Assembly (NCBI RefSeq): GCF_002188465.1
Contig: NZ_NINW01000049.1
Coordinates: forward strand, 496,001-560,000
Origin: Pigmentiphaga sp. NML080357
GTDB lineage: Bacteria > Pseudomonadota > Gammaproteobacteria > Burkholderiales > Burkholderiaceae_B
Direction: 5' to 3'
Length of the DNA stretch: 64,000 nucleotides
In this document: piece after piece, positions 25,553 through 34,592 of the stretch
Position numbering within the stretch: position 1 is the first letter of the stretch
Layout: every line of letters begins with the position of its first letter
Notes under the pieces: model-generated
Told to the model about the DNA's origin: nothing
Seen by the model: the letters and a program-made list of their open reading frames with translations, nothing else
The model's database searches: none
Made by a program: the position numbers and the translations under genes

Positions 25553-25719
25553 ACCCTCATGAGATTAAATGGATTGTGCGCGAGCTGCTTCTTTTACACA
25601 GTAGGCCTTGCCGCGTCGGCGCTGTGCTGTCCCTCGAAGCCAGTGCAGCTGTGCCGGCAAGCCGAGCGGTCCCGGCGATGCGCCGGGACGATCCGACTAT
25701 AACAGCAACGACCGGAGAC

Positions 25720-26712
25720 ATGATCATGAAGGGCCGCACTCCCCCCGCATCGCATCTCTTCCCGCTGTCGCTATGCCTGGCGCTGGTCGCGGCCGGACCC
25801 GCCCGGGCGGATTATCCCGACAAGCCCGTGCGCATCGTCTGCGCCCACGCGCCGGGCGGCGCGGCGGACCAGTTGTCGCGCATCGTCGCCGAGAAGCTCG
25901 GGCAGGCGCTGGGCCAGACCGTCATCGTCGAAAACCGTCCGGGCGCCAGCACCATGCTGGCGGCCGAGCACGTCGCGCGGTCGCCCGGCGACGGCTATAC
26001 ATTGCTGATGGCGACGGTGACGACGCTGTCGATCAATCCCTCGCTCTACGGTCACTTGCGATACGATCCCGTCCGCGATTTCGCGCCCGTCACGGTGGTC
26101 GCATCGACCCCCTTCTTCCTGGCGGTCAACGCGTCCGTGCCGGCGCGGACCGTACGCGAGCTGATCGACCTGGCAAAGGGGCATCCGCGTACCTTGAATG
26201 TCGGGTCGTCCGGCAACGGCACGTCGTCGCATCTTGCCGCCGAACTGTTCAATGACATGGCCGGGGTGCAGACCGTGCACGTTCCGTACAAGGCCACGGC
26301 CACGCGCAACAACGAGTTGGCGGCGGGCGTGATCCAGATGACCTTCGGCAATGACGTGATGCCCATCGTCAACGGCGGCAAGGCGCGCGTGCTCGGCGTG
26401 ACCTCGGCGACGCGCCTCGGCGGCTATCCGGCGATACCCACCGTGGCCGAGAGCGGCGTGCCGGGATTCGAGGCCAGCGTCTGGTACGGGCTCGTGGCGC
26501 CGCGCGGCACGCCCGAGGCGGCCGTGCGGACGCTGCATGCGGCCCTTGCGCGCATACTGGCGCAACCGGACGTGAAGACGCAGATCATGACCGCGGTGGG
26601 CGGGGAGGCCGTGGCGAATACCCCCGAGGAGTTCGCCACCCTCATCGCGGCCGACACAAAGAAATGGGGCAAGGTGATCGAGCGGGCGGGGGTCAAGGCG
26701 CCGGCCGAATGA
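25720..26712 (+). CDS. Bug (TctC) family substrate-binding protein
   Basis: 330 residues. The N-terminal signal peptide contains LFPLSLCLALVAAGPARA and the mature part begins DYPDKPVRIVCAHAPGGAAD. NRPGASTMLAAEH is the ligand loop. GDGYTLLMATVTTLSINPSLY, HVPYKATATRNNELAAG (Thr-rich, unlike the usual GAAPAL) and PTVAESGVPGFEA follow. GGAGA precedes the ATG at 25720, and a second in-frame ATG follows two codons later. A TATAAC element lies only 17 bp upstream, suggesting a very short leader. It is divergent from the LysR gene. Confidence 0.92.
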   Translation: MIMKGRTPPASHLFPLSLCLALVAAGPARADYPDKPVRIVCAHAPGGAADQLSRIVAEKLGQALGQTVIVENRPGASTMLAAEHVARSPGDGYTLLMATVTTLSINPSLYGHLRYDPVRDFAPVTVVASTPFFLAVNASVPARTVRELIDLAKGHPRTLNVGSSGNGTSSHLAAELFNDMAGVQTVHVPYKATATRNNELAAGVIQMTFGNDVMPIVNGGKARVLGVTSATRLGGYPAIPTVAESGVPGFEASVWYGLVAPRGTPEAAVRTLHAALARILAQPDVKTQIMTAVGGEAVANTPEEFATLIAADTKKWGKVIERAGVKAPAE

Positions 26713-26739
26713 ACGGCGGCGCGCTTTCCCCGCGGGCGT

Positions 26740-28386
26740 CTACCGACCGTCTTCCAGTACGGCCTGGAGCCCGTGCTCCATGGCGTGCCGCGACACCACC
26801 AGCTCCAGCCGCAGCATGGCCCGCGTCGCCCCGACGAACAGCTTGCGGGCGGCTCTTTCGTCGAGCTGGTCGAAATCGATCTCGGTAAAGACGACCGCGG
26901 GAGCTGCCTGGCCCTTGAATCGGTAGACCGATTCCATCAGTACTTCGCCCGCGGAGAATTCGGGCTTGCCGAAAAGGTCGTACCGGCCGGTGAAAGTGCG
27001 CATGGAGTGAGGTCCGAGCTGCGCCTGCCCCAGCAGGGCGGAACTGTCGCGGCCGCGGAAACTGACGACGGCGATGTCGGCGCGCTTGAAACCGGCGGCC
27101 AGGCATTGCGAAATGGCCTTCTTGGTATGGGCCAGCAGTTCGGCCTCGTTCTCGTAGACCAGCACGTCCAGCCCGCCCGCGGCGATGGGGCCGCGCGGCT
27201 CGATGTGCAGGTCGTCGGGCACGAGCCGGTCGAGCAGCTTCACGATGCTGCGCGGGCTGCGGTAATTGCTCTGGGCTCGCAGCGTGACCCAGCCGGGCAG
27301 CTGCACGGCCGGTTTCCCGTAGAGGTTCTGCATCGGGTCTTCGAGCCAGATCATGCGCGCGTCTTCGCGGGCGTGGCGCAGGATCTGGTCGCGCCAGTCG
27401 TCCGAGAAATCCTGGCCCTCGTCGACGATGATGGTGTCGAAGCGCAGGTGGTCGGGCACGGCTTCGCGCGCGGCACGCCCGACCAGGTTGTCGAATGCGT
27501 TGGGGCCCGAGAAGTCGACCGGCTGGCCGGCCGCATGGAGCACCTTGTCGCACAACGTATGGAAGGTGCAGGCCAGGCCGCCTTCGGGCGCGATGCCGTT
27601 GAAGTGGTCCGCCAGCGGGCGGTTGAAGCAGACGTAAAGCGGACGGCGGCCGGCGTCGAGCGCCGCGCGGTACTCGGCATGGGCGAGCTGGGTCTTGCCC
27701 GACCCCGCGGTGCCGACGACGCGCAGCCGGAATGGCTCGAACTCCAGCCTGCGCGCCCAATGGGCGAGGCCGCCCGAAATGCGGGTGACCAGCGCCCGCG
27801 CCTGGCCCACGAGCGCATTGGCGTCGGGCTCGAGTTGGATGATGTCGTCCAGGAAGCGCCGCACGGCCGGCGCGGCGGGCGTGGCCGGCGCCTGCGGCAG
27901 CGAGAGCTGGATGACCGAGCACAGGCGGTCCCGCTCCGTCGCATCGACGATGCGCTCCGACGACAGTCCGGCGGTCTCGGGGTGGCGCACCGTGTAGTCG
28001 GGGCAGTAGAGCAGGTACTCGACCCGGATGGCGTCCAGGTGCGGGCGGCGCGCCAGCCGGGTGCGCAGCACCGCGAGCTGGCGCGCGATCTGCACGGGTA
28101 CGTTGGTGCTGTGGCTGGGGTATTTCTTGCACAGCCCCTCGGGCGTTTCTTCCAGGAAACCGCTCAACTGCTCGATCAGCAGCAGGTCGCCCGCGGCGTT
28201 GACGATGGCGAAGTCGATGTCGCCGTAGACGGAAAAGCCATGTTCCACGTTCGTCCAGTGGACGGCATGGTAGACCGTGTAGGAATCGGGCAGGCCGCGT
28301 TCGAGCGTGGCCAGGGTTTCGATTTCCCGGCGGGCCGCGCCAGTGGCGCTGATTTCCCGCCAGCCGTCGGGGACGATGCGTGCCAT
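26740..28386 (-). CDS. NERD-UvrD type DNA/RNA helicase
   Basis: 548 residues. About residues 10-120 are a NERD (nuclease-related) domain: GWREISATGAARREIETLATL then GFSVYGDIDFAIVNAAGDLLLIEQLSG. The C-terminal part is a UvrD/Rep superfamily 1 helicase with Walker A GTAGSGKTQLAHAEY, Walker B TIIVDEGQDFSDDW, LRAQSNYRSPRSI, and the late motifs SVYRFKGQAAPAVVFTEID and LFVGATRAML. In the NERD PD-(D/E)xK site the E-x-K reads E-Q-L, so the catalytic Lys is missing at that place and nuclease activity is doubtful. It stands alone, divergent from dapF across 250 bp containing a REP-like repeat. A repair or phage-defence role is possible; not shown. Confidence 0.85.
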   Translation of the reverse strand: MARIVPDGWREISATGAARREIETLATLERGLPDSYTVYHAVHWTNVEHGFSVYGDIDFAIVNAAGDLLLIEQLSGFLEETPEGLCKKYPSHSTNVPVQIARQLAVLRTRLARRPHLDAIRVEYLLYCPDYTVRHPETAGLSSERIVDATERDRLCSVIQLSLPQAPATPAAPAVRRFLDDIIQLEPDANALVGQARALVTRISGGLAHWARRLEFEPFRLRVVGTAGSGKTQLAHAEYRAALDAGRRPLYVCFNRPLADHFNGIAPEGGLACTFHTLCDKVLHAAGQPVDFSGPNAFDNLVGRAAREAVPDHLRFDTIIVDEGQDFSDDWRDQILRHAREDARMIWLEDPMQNLYGKPAVQLPGWVTLRAQSNYRSPRSIVKLLDRLVPDDLHIEPRGPIAAGGLDVLVYENEAELLAHTKKAISQCLAAGFKRADIAVVSFRGRDSSALLGQAQLGPHSMRTFTGRYDLFGKPEFSAGEVLMESVYRFKGQAAPAVVFTEIDFDQLDERAARKLFVGATRAMLRLELVVSRHAMEHGLQAVLEDGR

Positions 28387-28393
28387 CTGGTGT

Positions 28394-28474
28394 CCCCCCT
28401 ACGCGCTTCGCGCGCCCCCCGGGGGGCGGCACTGGCGGACCGGCAAAGCCGGCTCCGCGGTGCCCGGGAGGGGG
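28394..28474. repeat. REP-like palindromic intergenic repeat, copy A
   Basis: Begins CCCCCCTACGCGCTTCGCGC, has a central CCCCCCGGGGGG palindrome and then a long hairpin in which GGCAC, GCGGA and CCGGC pair in turn with GTGCC, TCCGC and GCCGG around AAA. It ends in a G-run that complements the starting C-run. It lies between the helicase start and dapF. Same family as copies at 34457, 39824, 43515 and 52286 and the reversed copies at 35201 and 40017. Confidence 0.8.
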
Positions 28475-28637
28475 CGGAGGCCGGCGTGGGAAGTATCGTG
28501 GAACACCAAGATAATGTGCGATCTCGTGGACATGGTCATAGGATACAGGGAAGCGCGGGAGTAGACCCGGTTTGGCGGTGGCGGGCCGCTCGCTTCGGGG
28601 AAAGGTGACGAACCCACGCCGACTATATAATCCTTCA

Positions 28638-29513
28638 ATGACCTGGCACTTCACCAAAATGCACGGCGCGGGCAATGATTTCGTCGTCCTGGACGGCGTG
28701 CGCCAAGATATCCGGCTCACTCCCGAGCGGGCGCGCAAGCTCGCCCATCGCCAGTTCGGCGTCGGCGCCGACCAGATCCTGCTAGTCGAGCGGCCCACGC
28801 GATCCGATGCCGATTTCCGCTATCGCATCTTCAATGCCGACGGCGGAGAGGTCGAGCACTGCGGCAATGGCGCCCGCTGCTTCGTGCGCTTCGTGCACGA
28901 GCAGGGCCTGACCGATCGCAACCCGGTGCGCGCCGAGATCTGCACCGGCATCATCGTCCTGAACGAGCAGGACGACGGCGAGGTCAGCGTCGACATGGGC
29001 CGCACCAGCTTCGAGCCGGCCGCGGTGCCGTTCGATTCCGCCGGCCTGACGCCCAGGAAGGAAGGCGAGGACACCCTCTGGCCGATCGACGTATCGGCGC
29101 CCGGCGAGCCGGAACGCATCGTCTGGGTCTCGGCACTGGGCATTTCCAATCCGCACGCCGTGCAGGTGGTCGACGACGTCGATGCCGCGCCGGTCGCCAG
29201 CATCGGTCCTCGCATCGAGAGCCATCCGCGTTTTCCCCGCCGGGTCAACGCCGGTTTCATGCAGATCGTCGATCGCCACAACATCCGGCTGCGCGTCTAC
29301 GAGCGCGGTGCGGGGGAAACCCTGGCCTGCGGCACGGGCGCGTGCGCGGCGGTGGCGGCGGGGATCCGCCGCGGCCTGCTCGAATCGCCGGTGCGGGTGC
29401 AGACGCGCGGAGGCGTCCTGACCATCGCCTGGGACGGCGAGCAGTTGCTGATGACCGGCCCGGCCGTCACCGTGTTCGAAGGCACCGTCGACGTCGACCG
29501 CCTGCTGGGCTGA
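28638..29513 (+). CDS. dapF: Diaminopimelate epimerase
   Basis: 291 residues. Converts LL- to meso-diaminopimelate for lysine and peptidoglycan synthesis; cytosolic and cofactor-free. Both catalytic cysteines are in place: [14 protein letters not shown] and [14 protein letters not shown]. The start [20 protein letters not shown] is canonical, fixing the ATG at 28638. A TATAAT hexamer ends only 6 bp before this ATG, so transcription may begin at or very near the start codon. It leads the dapF-DUF484-xerC-rlmI series, an order conserved in proteobacteria. Confidence 0.97.
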   Translation: MTWHFTKMHGAGNDFVVLDGVRQDIRLTPERARKLAHRQFGVGADQILLVERPTRSDADFRYRIFNADGGEVEHCGNGARCFVRFVHEQGLTDRNPVRAEICTGIIVLNEQDDGEVSVDMGRTSFEPAAVPFDSAGLTPRKEGEDTLWPIDVSAPGEPERIVWVSALGISNPHAVQVVDDVDAAPVASIGPRIESHPRFPRRVNAGFMQIVDRHNIRLRVYERGAGETLACGTGACAAVAAGIRRGLLESPVRVQTRGGVLTIAWDGEQLLMTGPAVTVFEGTVDVDRLLG

Positions 29514-29561
29514 ATGGCCGACGCGCCGCACCCTACATCAACGAGGAATTCCGGAAAGCAC

Positions 29562-30230
29562 ATGGACGCCAACGAAGTCGCACAATACTTGAGGGACAAC
29601 ACCGATTTCTTCGAACGGCACGCCGAGCTGTTCGTTTCCATGAAGGTGCCGCATCCCCACGAGGGCAAGGCCGTATCCCTGGCCGAGCGGCAGGTGCTGG
29701 CGTTGCGTGATCGCGTGCGGGGCATGGAGCTGCGGGTGGCGGAACTGGTGCGCGCCGCGTCCGAGAACGAACACATTTCCGACCGCCTGCTGCTCTGGAG
29801 CCGCAGCCTGCTCAAGGAACGCGACCCCCAGGCGCTGCCGGCGGCCGTCACCCAGGGCCTGGCCGAGATCTTCAGCGTGCCCGACGTGGCGCTGCGGATC
29901 TGGGCGGACACCGCGCCGGGCGATGCCCAGGCGCCCTGGCGCGGCGAGGTCTCGGCCGACGCCCGGACTTTCGCCAACGGCCTGATGTCGCCGTACTGCG
30001 GCCCCAACTCGGGATTCGAGGCCGCCGCGTGGCTGGAACGGGAGGTCCGTTCGCTGGCGCTGATCCCGCTGCGCGTGGGCATCGCGCCCGAAGCCTTCGG
30101 TCTTCTGGTCCTGGCTTCCCCCGATGCCGAGCGCTTCACGCCTTCCATGGGGACGGCCTTCCTGTCGCGCATCGGCGAGCTGGCCAGCGCATCGCTGTCG
30201 CGGCTGCTGGCCGAGGGCCCGGCTGCCTGA
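29562..30230 (+). CDS. DUF484 family protein
   Basis: 222 residues of the DUF484 (YigA) family, a GAF-like fold of unknown function that almost always sits between dapF and xerC, as here. The N-terminal signature is DANEVAQYLRDNTDFFERHAEL. A coiled segment with VSLAERQVLALRDRVRGMEL comes next, and the C-terminal GAF-like part ends in GTAFLSRIGELASASLSRLL. I use the ATG at 29562 after GAGGAATTCCGG; the frame is open to an ATG at 29514 directly after dapF. Confidence 0.88.
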   Translation: MDANEVAQYLRDNTDFFERHAELFVSMKVPHPHEGKAVSLAERQVLALRDRVRGMELRVAELVRAASENEHISDRLLLWSRSLLKERDPQALPAAVTQGLAEIFSVPDVALRIWADTAPGDAQAPWRGEVSADARTFANGLMSPYCGPNSGFEAAAWLEREVRSLALIPLRVGIAPEAFGLLVLASPDAERFTPSMGTAFLSRIGELASASLSRLLAEGPAA

Positions 30231-30241
30231 CGCGCCGCGCC

Positions 30242-31264
30242 GTGGCCGACGCCGCGCCCCCTTCGCCCGGCGATACGGGGCCGGCACTCGGCCGACCCAT
30301 GCTTGAATGGCTCGAACACCTGAGCTCGGGCCGTCGCTATTCTCCCCATACCCTGGCGGCGTACCGCCGCGATCTCGCCCACCTGGTCGAACTGGCCGAT
30401 GGCCTGCCGCTGGAGCGCATCTCGCAGGGCCACGTACGGCGTTACCTGGGGTTGCTGCATGCGCGGGGCATGAGCCCGCGCAGCCTGGCTCGCCTGCTTG
30501 CGAGTTGGCGCGGCTTCTATCAATGGTGGGCGCCGCGCGCGGGCATGCCGGGCAATCCGGCGGCAGGCGTGCGCGGCCCGAAGGCGCCTCGCGGCCTGCC
30601 CAAGGCGTTGTCCGTGGACCAGGCCCAGGCCCTGCTCGATCATGCGCCGGCCGTCGTCCCCGAAACGGCAGGGCAGAGCGCCGAGCAGCGGCGCGCCATC
30701 GCGCTGCGCGACACCGCCATGTTCGAGCTTTTCTACTCCAGCGGATTGCGCCTGTCCGAACTGGTCGGCCTGGATGTCGCCTATGCCCGCGAGGGCGGCT
30801 ACGAATCTTCCAGCTGGCTGGACCTTGCCGAGGCCGAGGTCAGCGTGCTGGGCAAGGGCAGCAAGCGCCGCATCGTGCCGGTGGGCAGCCAGGCCTGCGA
30901 GGCGATTCGGGCCTGGCTCGCGGCGCGGCAGGTGCTCGCCGCGGGCGCGCGCGGCGGCGATGCTCATGCGCTTTTCGTGGGCCTGCGCGGCCGCCGCATC
31001 TCGACCCGGGTGGTGCAGGCGCAGCTTGCCAAGCGCGGCCAGGCCGCCGGCGTGCCGACCCATGTGCATCCCCACGTGCTGCGCCACAGCTTTGCCAGCC
31101 ACGTGCTGCAATCGGCCGAGGACTTGCGCGCGGTGCAGGAGATGCTGGGCCACGCCAGCATCTCCACGACGCAGATCTATACCCGGCTGGATTTCCAACA
31201 TCTGGCGAAGGTGTACGACAAGGCGCATCCGCGGGCGGGGCGGACACGCAAGGACGAGAAGTAA
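30242..31264 (+). CDS. xerC: Tyrosine recombinase XerC
   Basis: 340 residues from a GTG at 30242, or 321 from the ATG at 30299; neither has a clear ribosome binding site. With XerD it resolves chromosome dimers at dif. The catalytic residues are visible: Arg in YSSGLRLSELVGLD, Lys in VLGKGSKRRIVPV, His-x-x-Arg in HPHVLRHSFASHVL, His in MLGHASISTTQIY and the nucleophile Tyr in that last segment. The SAM-like N-terminal domain is LSSGRRYSPHTLAAYRRDL. Its position behind dapF-DUF484 marks it as the housekeeping XerC and not a phage integrase. Confidence 0.94.
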   Translation: MADAAPPSPGDTGPALGRPMLEWLEHLSSGRRYSPHTLAAYRRDLAHLVELADGLPLERISQGHVRRYLGLLHARGMSPRSLARLLASWRGFYQWWAPRAGMPGNPAAGVRGPKAPRGLPKALSVDQAQALLDHAPAVVPETAGQSAEQRRAIALRDTAMFELFYSSGLRLSELVGLDVAYAREGGYESSSWLDLAEAEVSVLGKGSKRRIVPVGSQACEAIRAWLAARQVLAAGARGGDAHALFVGLRGRRISTRVVQAQLAKRGQAAGVPTHVHPHVLRHSFASHVLQSAEDLRAVQEMLGHASISTTQIYTRLDFQHLAKVYDKAHPRAGRTRKDEK

Positions 31265-31382
31265 GGGGGAGGGCCGGCTTCCGGATTTGGGATGCCGTGC
31301 CGGCCGAAGTACGATGGCGGTCCGTGATCATGCCGGTGGCGCGTTCCGCTGCCCCGGCTTCATTCCGCTTCGAAGATTCCCC

Positions 31383-32576
31383 ATGAATGACGTCGTTCTC
31401 AAGCCCGGCAAGGAAAAGTCCCTGCTGCGGCGCCATCCCTGGGTCTACGCCACCGCCGTGGCGCAGGCCGTCGGCCGGCCGCTGGCTGGCGATACCGTGC
31501 GCGTGATCGACAGCCGCGGCAATTTCCTCGCCTGGGGGGCCTACAGCCCCGAGTCGCAGATACGCGTGCGCTGCTGGGGCTTCCGGGAAGACGAGCGGAT
31601 CGATGCCGGCTGGATGGCCGCGCGCGTATCCGAGGCGGTGGCCCGTCGCGCCAGCCTGGCGGCGCGCACCGACGCGGTCCGGCTGGTATTCGGCGAAGCC
31701 GACGCCTTGCCTGGATTCGTCGCCGACCGCTACGCGGACCAGCTCGTGGTGCAGTTCCTCGCCGCCGGGGTCGAGCGTTGGCGCGACGCGCTGGTGGATG
31801 CCCTGGTCTGTGTCACCGGGTGCCGCAACGTGTACGAACGCTCCGACGCCGCGGCGCGCGAGCGCGAGGGGCTGGCGGTTCGTACCGGCGTCCTGCGCGG
31901 GGAGCATCCTCCCGCCGAGGTGGAGATCGTGGAGGACGGCGTGCGCTATGGCGTGGATGTCGTCAACGGCCACAAGACCGGCTTTTACCTGGACCAGCGC
32001 GAAAGCCGCAGGCGGGTGGCGGAGCTGGCCGCGCTGGCCGGCCCGTCCGCCACGGTGTTGAACTGCTTTTCCTATACCGGCGGTTTTTCGCTGGCCGCCA
32101 TGCGCGCCGGCGCGGCCCATGCCGTCTCGGTGGATTCCTCGGCGGACGCGCTGGCGATGGCCGCGCGCAATGCCGCCCGCAACGGCCTGCCGGAAGCGGC
32201 TTTCGAGTGCCGCGTCTCCAAGGTGGCCGATGCGCAGAAGGCGTTGGCCGCGGAAGGACGGCAGTTCGATATCGTGGTGCTCGACCCGCCCAAGTTCGCG
32301 CCTTCGGCCCATCACGTGGACAAGGCGGCGCGTGCCTACAAGGACGTGAACCTGAAGGGCATGAAGCTGGTCAAGCCCGGCGGCTACCTGCTGACGTTTT
32401 CGTGTTCGGGTGCCATCGGCGTGGACCTGTTCCAGAAGATCGTCGCGGGCGCAGCCATCGATTCCCGCGAGGATTTCGTGCTGTTGGAGCGGTTGGCCGC
32501 CGGCATCGACCATCCCATGCGCATGACTCACCCCGAGGGCGAGTATCTGAAGGGCCTGCTGCTGCAGCGGGTGTAG
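31383..32576 (+). CDS. rlmI: 23S rRNA (cytosine-C5) methyltransferase, RlmI family
   Basis: 397 residues. Methylates C1962 of 23S rRNA with SAM in E. coli; same architecture here. An N-terminal PUA domain (KPGKEKSLLRRHPWVYATAVA ... RVIDSRGNFLAWGAYSPES) is followed by an EEHEE linker region and a Rossmann methyltransferase. The SAM motif is TVLNCFSYTGGFSLAAMRAGA, the catalytic region LDPPKFAPSAHHVDKA, and the thiol segment LLTFSCSGAIG. The ATG at 31383 begins the PUA domain. Follows xerC by 118 bp. Confidence 0.93.
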   Translation: MNDVVLKPGKEKSLLRRHPWVYATAVAQAVGRPLAGDTVRVIDSRGNFLAWGAYSPESQIRVRCWGFREDERIDAGWMAARVSEAVARRASLAARTDAVRLVFGEADALPGFVADRYADQLVVQFLAAGVERWRDALVDALVCVTGCRNVYERSDAAAREREGLAVRTGVLRGEHPPAEVEIVEDGVRYGVDVVNGHKTGFYLDQRESRRRVAELAALAGPSATVLNCFSYTGGFSLAAMRAGAAHAVSVDSSADALAMAARNAARNGLPEAAFECRVSKVADAQKALAAEGRQFDIVVLDPPKFAPSAHHVDKAARAYKDVNLKGMKLVKPGGYLLTFSCSGAIGVDLFQKIVAGAAIDSREDFVLLERLAAGIDHPMRMTHPEGEYLKGLLLQRV

Positions 32577-32731
32577 AAAGGCGCTTGCCGCCGTCGCAAT
32601 CCGTTACCAAAACCCATGGTCGGGCTTGAAATCCCCCAAACCGACCCCATATCTCCCGTTTGCCGAGGGCAATTCGTGTTACACCGTCCGGTGTTTTGCC
32701 GACTTCGCGGCAACCGGGGGTTAGCCCGGGT

Positions 32732-32761
32732 TTGCCCTAGGGAAGCGGCTTGTGCTGTAAT
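32732..32761 (+). promoter_or_regulatory. Possible promoter of the Zur-like/COG0523 operon
   Basis: TTGCCC (32732-32737) and TGTAAT (32756-32761) are separated by 18 bp, about 40 bp before the GTG start of the Fur-family gene. No convincing Zur box could be assigned by eye. Confidence 0.3.
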
Positions 32762-32802
32762 CCGGCCCCGCTCGTTGGGCCGAACGCGAGAAGGAGTGAC
32801 GC

Positions 32803-33291
32803 GTGGAGGATTTGGCCCGCGAGGCGATACGTGCCCAGGGAGCGCGAGTCACCGCGACCCGGGTGCACGTCTTGGCGACCCTGATGGAAGCGGCCAGCGC
32901 CCTGTCGCACCAGGAGCTGTTCGACCGCATCGGATCGTCGGTTTCCGTGGACCGGGTCACCGTGTACCGGGTGCTGGAGTGGCTGGTGCAGACCGGCCTG
33001 GCGCACCGCATCGCGGGCGAAGACCGCGTCTGGCGCTTCAGCGTCGCGCGGCCCGGAGACGAGGCGGGTTCCGACCATGCGCATCACCACCATGGCGAGC
33101 CGCATGGGCATTTTCAGTGCGATGTCTGCCGCCGCATGTTCTGTATCGATGCGCCGGTTGGTATCCAGCAGAATCTCGATCGCCTGCCCGACGGGTTCGA
33201 AGGGCGCGATGTCGAAATGGTCGTGCGCGGGCGTTGTCCCGCCTGCGTGCGGGCCGGCCGGGAGGCCGGCGATGGGCGCAAAACGCATTGA
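32803..33291 (+). CDS. Fur-family regulator, Zur-like
   Basis: 162 residues. The winged helix spans LAREAIRAQGARVTATRVHVLATLMEAAS to VDRVTVYRVLEWLVQTGLAHRI. It then has a His-rich hinge DHAHHHHGEPHGHFQCDVC, the regulatory metal site, and two CxxC pairs (CDVC, CPAC) of a structural zinc site. The short form, His cluster and the COG0523 zinc GTPase 37 bp downstream all favour zinc sensing (Zur) over iron. The start is a GTG at 32803 preceded by GAAGGAG. Likely represses this operon and zinc uptake genes when zinc is sufficient. Confidence 0.85.
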   Translation: MEDLAREAIRAQGARVTATRVHVLATLMEAASALSHQELFDRIGSSVSVDRVTVYRVLEWLVQTGLAHRIAGEDRVWRFSVARPGDEAGSDHAHHHHGEPHGHFQCDVCRRMFCIDAPVGIQQNLDRLPDGFEGRDVEMVVRGRCPACVRAGREAGDGRKTH

Positions 33292-33328
33292 CGCGTCCAG
33301 GAGGACGCATGTGCAAGGAGCTGTATAG

Positions 33329-34456
33329 ATGAAGGCTGCGGACAAAACACCGAAGCAGATTCCGGTCACTGTCCTGACAGGGTTCCTGGGAGCGGGCAAG
33401 ACGACGCTGCTCAACCGTATTCTCAACGAACACCACGGCCGCCGGATCGCGGTGATCGAGAACGAGTTCGGGCCGGAAGGCGTGGACAACGACCTCTTGA
33501 TCCAGGATCGCGACGAGCAGATCGTCGAGATGAACAACGGCTGCGTATGCTGCACCGTACGCGGCGACCTGGTGCGCATCCTGATCGACCTGAAGGACAA
33601 GCGGCGCGCCGGCGCGCTCAATTTCGAGCGGGTCATCATCGAGACCACGGGCATGGCCAACCCCGGCCCGGTGTGCCAGACCTTCTTCATGGAAGACGAG
33701 GTCGCCAGCTACTTCAGGCTCGACGCGGTCATTACCGTGGTGGACGCCAAGCACGGCATGCAGACCCTGGACGAGCAGCCCGAGGCGCTCAACCAGGTGG
33801 GCTTCGCCGACCGCCTGCTGGTCTCCAAGGTGGACCTGGTCAGCGATGCCGATTACCAGGCCCTGCGTTCGCGCCTGGTCCACATCAATCCGCGCGCCAC
33901 GATCACGCCGGTCAACTTCGGGCAGGTCGACCTCAAGGAAATCCTTGACATCAATGGCTTCAACCTGAACGCCATCCTGGACATCGATCCGGAGTTCCTG
34001 GCCGAGGAGCATCCCGACGCCGCGGCGCATGACCATGACCACGGTCACGAGCACGGCCACGACCACGGCCATGAGCACGACGAACATTGCGCGGTCGAGG
34101 GCTGCAACGACCCGAGCCACCACCATGGCCACGGCCATCATCACCACCATCACGACGACGCCATCGGGGCGTTCGTGTTCAAGTCGGACAAGCCCTTCGA
34201 CCCCATGCGGCTGGAGGAATTCCTGGGCGGCGTGGTGCAGGTGTACGGAACCGATTTATTGCGGTACAAGGGTATCTTGTACATGAGTGGCGTCAACCGC
34301 CGGATGTTGTTCCAGGGCGTGCACATGCTGATGGGGGCCGATGCCGGCCGGGCATGGGCGCCGGGGGAAAAACGCGGCAGCAAGCTGGTCTTCATCGGCC
34401 GCAACCTGCCCCGCGACGTATTCATGCACGGTTTGGAGCAGTGCTTGGTGAATTAG
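33329..34456 (+). CDS. COG0523 (CobW/ZigA-type) zinc-metallochaperone GTPase
   Basis: 375 residues. G3E-family P-loop GTPase: Walker A GFLGAGKTTLLNRIL, the metal motif CVCC in MNNGCVCCTVRGDL, ETTGMANPGPV and SKVDL (guanine specificity). Between the GTPase domain and the C-terminal CobW domain lies a His-rich run (about residues 230-275) with HDHDHGHEHGHDHGHEHDEH and a second cluster HHHGHGHHHHHH, well suited to zinc binding or storage. Adjacent to the Zur-like gene, so it probably delivers zinc to client proteins when zinc is scarce. GGAG precedes the ATG. Confidence 0.92.
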   Translation: MKAADKTPKQIPVTVLTGFLGAGKTTLLNRILNEHHGRRIAVIENEFGPEGVDNDLLIQDRDEQIVEMNNGCVCCTVRGDLVRILIDLKDKRRAGALNFERVIIETTGMANPGPVCQTFFMEDEVASYFRLDAVITVVDAKHGMQTLDEQPEALNQVGFADRLLVSKVDLVSDADYQALRSRLVHINPRATITPVNFGQVDLKEILDINGFNLNAILDIDPEFLAEEHPDAAAHDHDHGHEHGHDHGHEHDEHCAVEGCNDPSHHHGHGHHHHHHDDAIGAFVFKSDKPFDPMRLEEFLGGVVQVYGTDLLRYKGILYMSGVNRRMLFQGVHMLMGADAGRAWAPGEKRGSKLVFIGRNLPRDVFMHGLEQCLVN

Positions 34457-34543
34457 CCCCCCCCCTACGCGCTTACGCGCGCCCCCCGGGGGGCGATGCG
34501 GGTGGACCGGCGGAGCCGGATCCACCGCATCCTGGGTTGGGGG
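34457..34543. repeat. REP-like palindromic intergenic repeat, copy B
   Basis: Starts with nine C directly after the COG0523 stop codon, then TACGCGCTTACGCGCGCC, a C6/G6 palindrome, and the hairpin GATGCGGGTGGA ... TCCACCGCATC around CCGGCGGAGCCGG. It ends GTTGGGGG. It could act as a transcription stop or mRNA-stabilising hairpin between the zinc operon and dksA. Confidence 0.8.
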
Positions 34544-34592
34544 ATGCTGTGGAATTGGACGGCTTCTTTATTGATACGCGCGGAGCATTTTC

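Noticed and set aside
30242-31264. Integrase of a mobile element
   Set aside because: The tyrosine recombinase lies in the conserved dapF-DUF484-xerC order, with no att sites, tRNA or phage genes nearby; it is the housekeeping XerC.
32577-32802. Zur box in the gap before the Fur-family gene
   Set aside because: Several AT-rich half-sites are present but none forms a convincing dyad like the known Zur consensus; only a weak promoter was listed.
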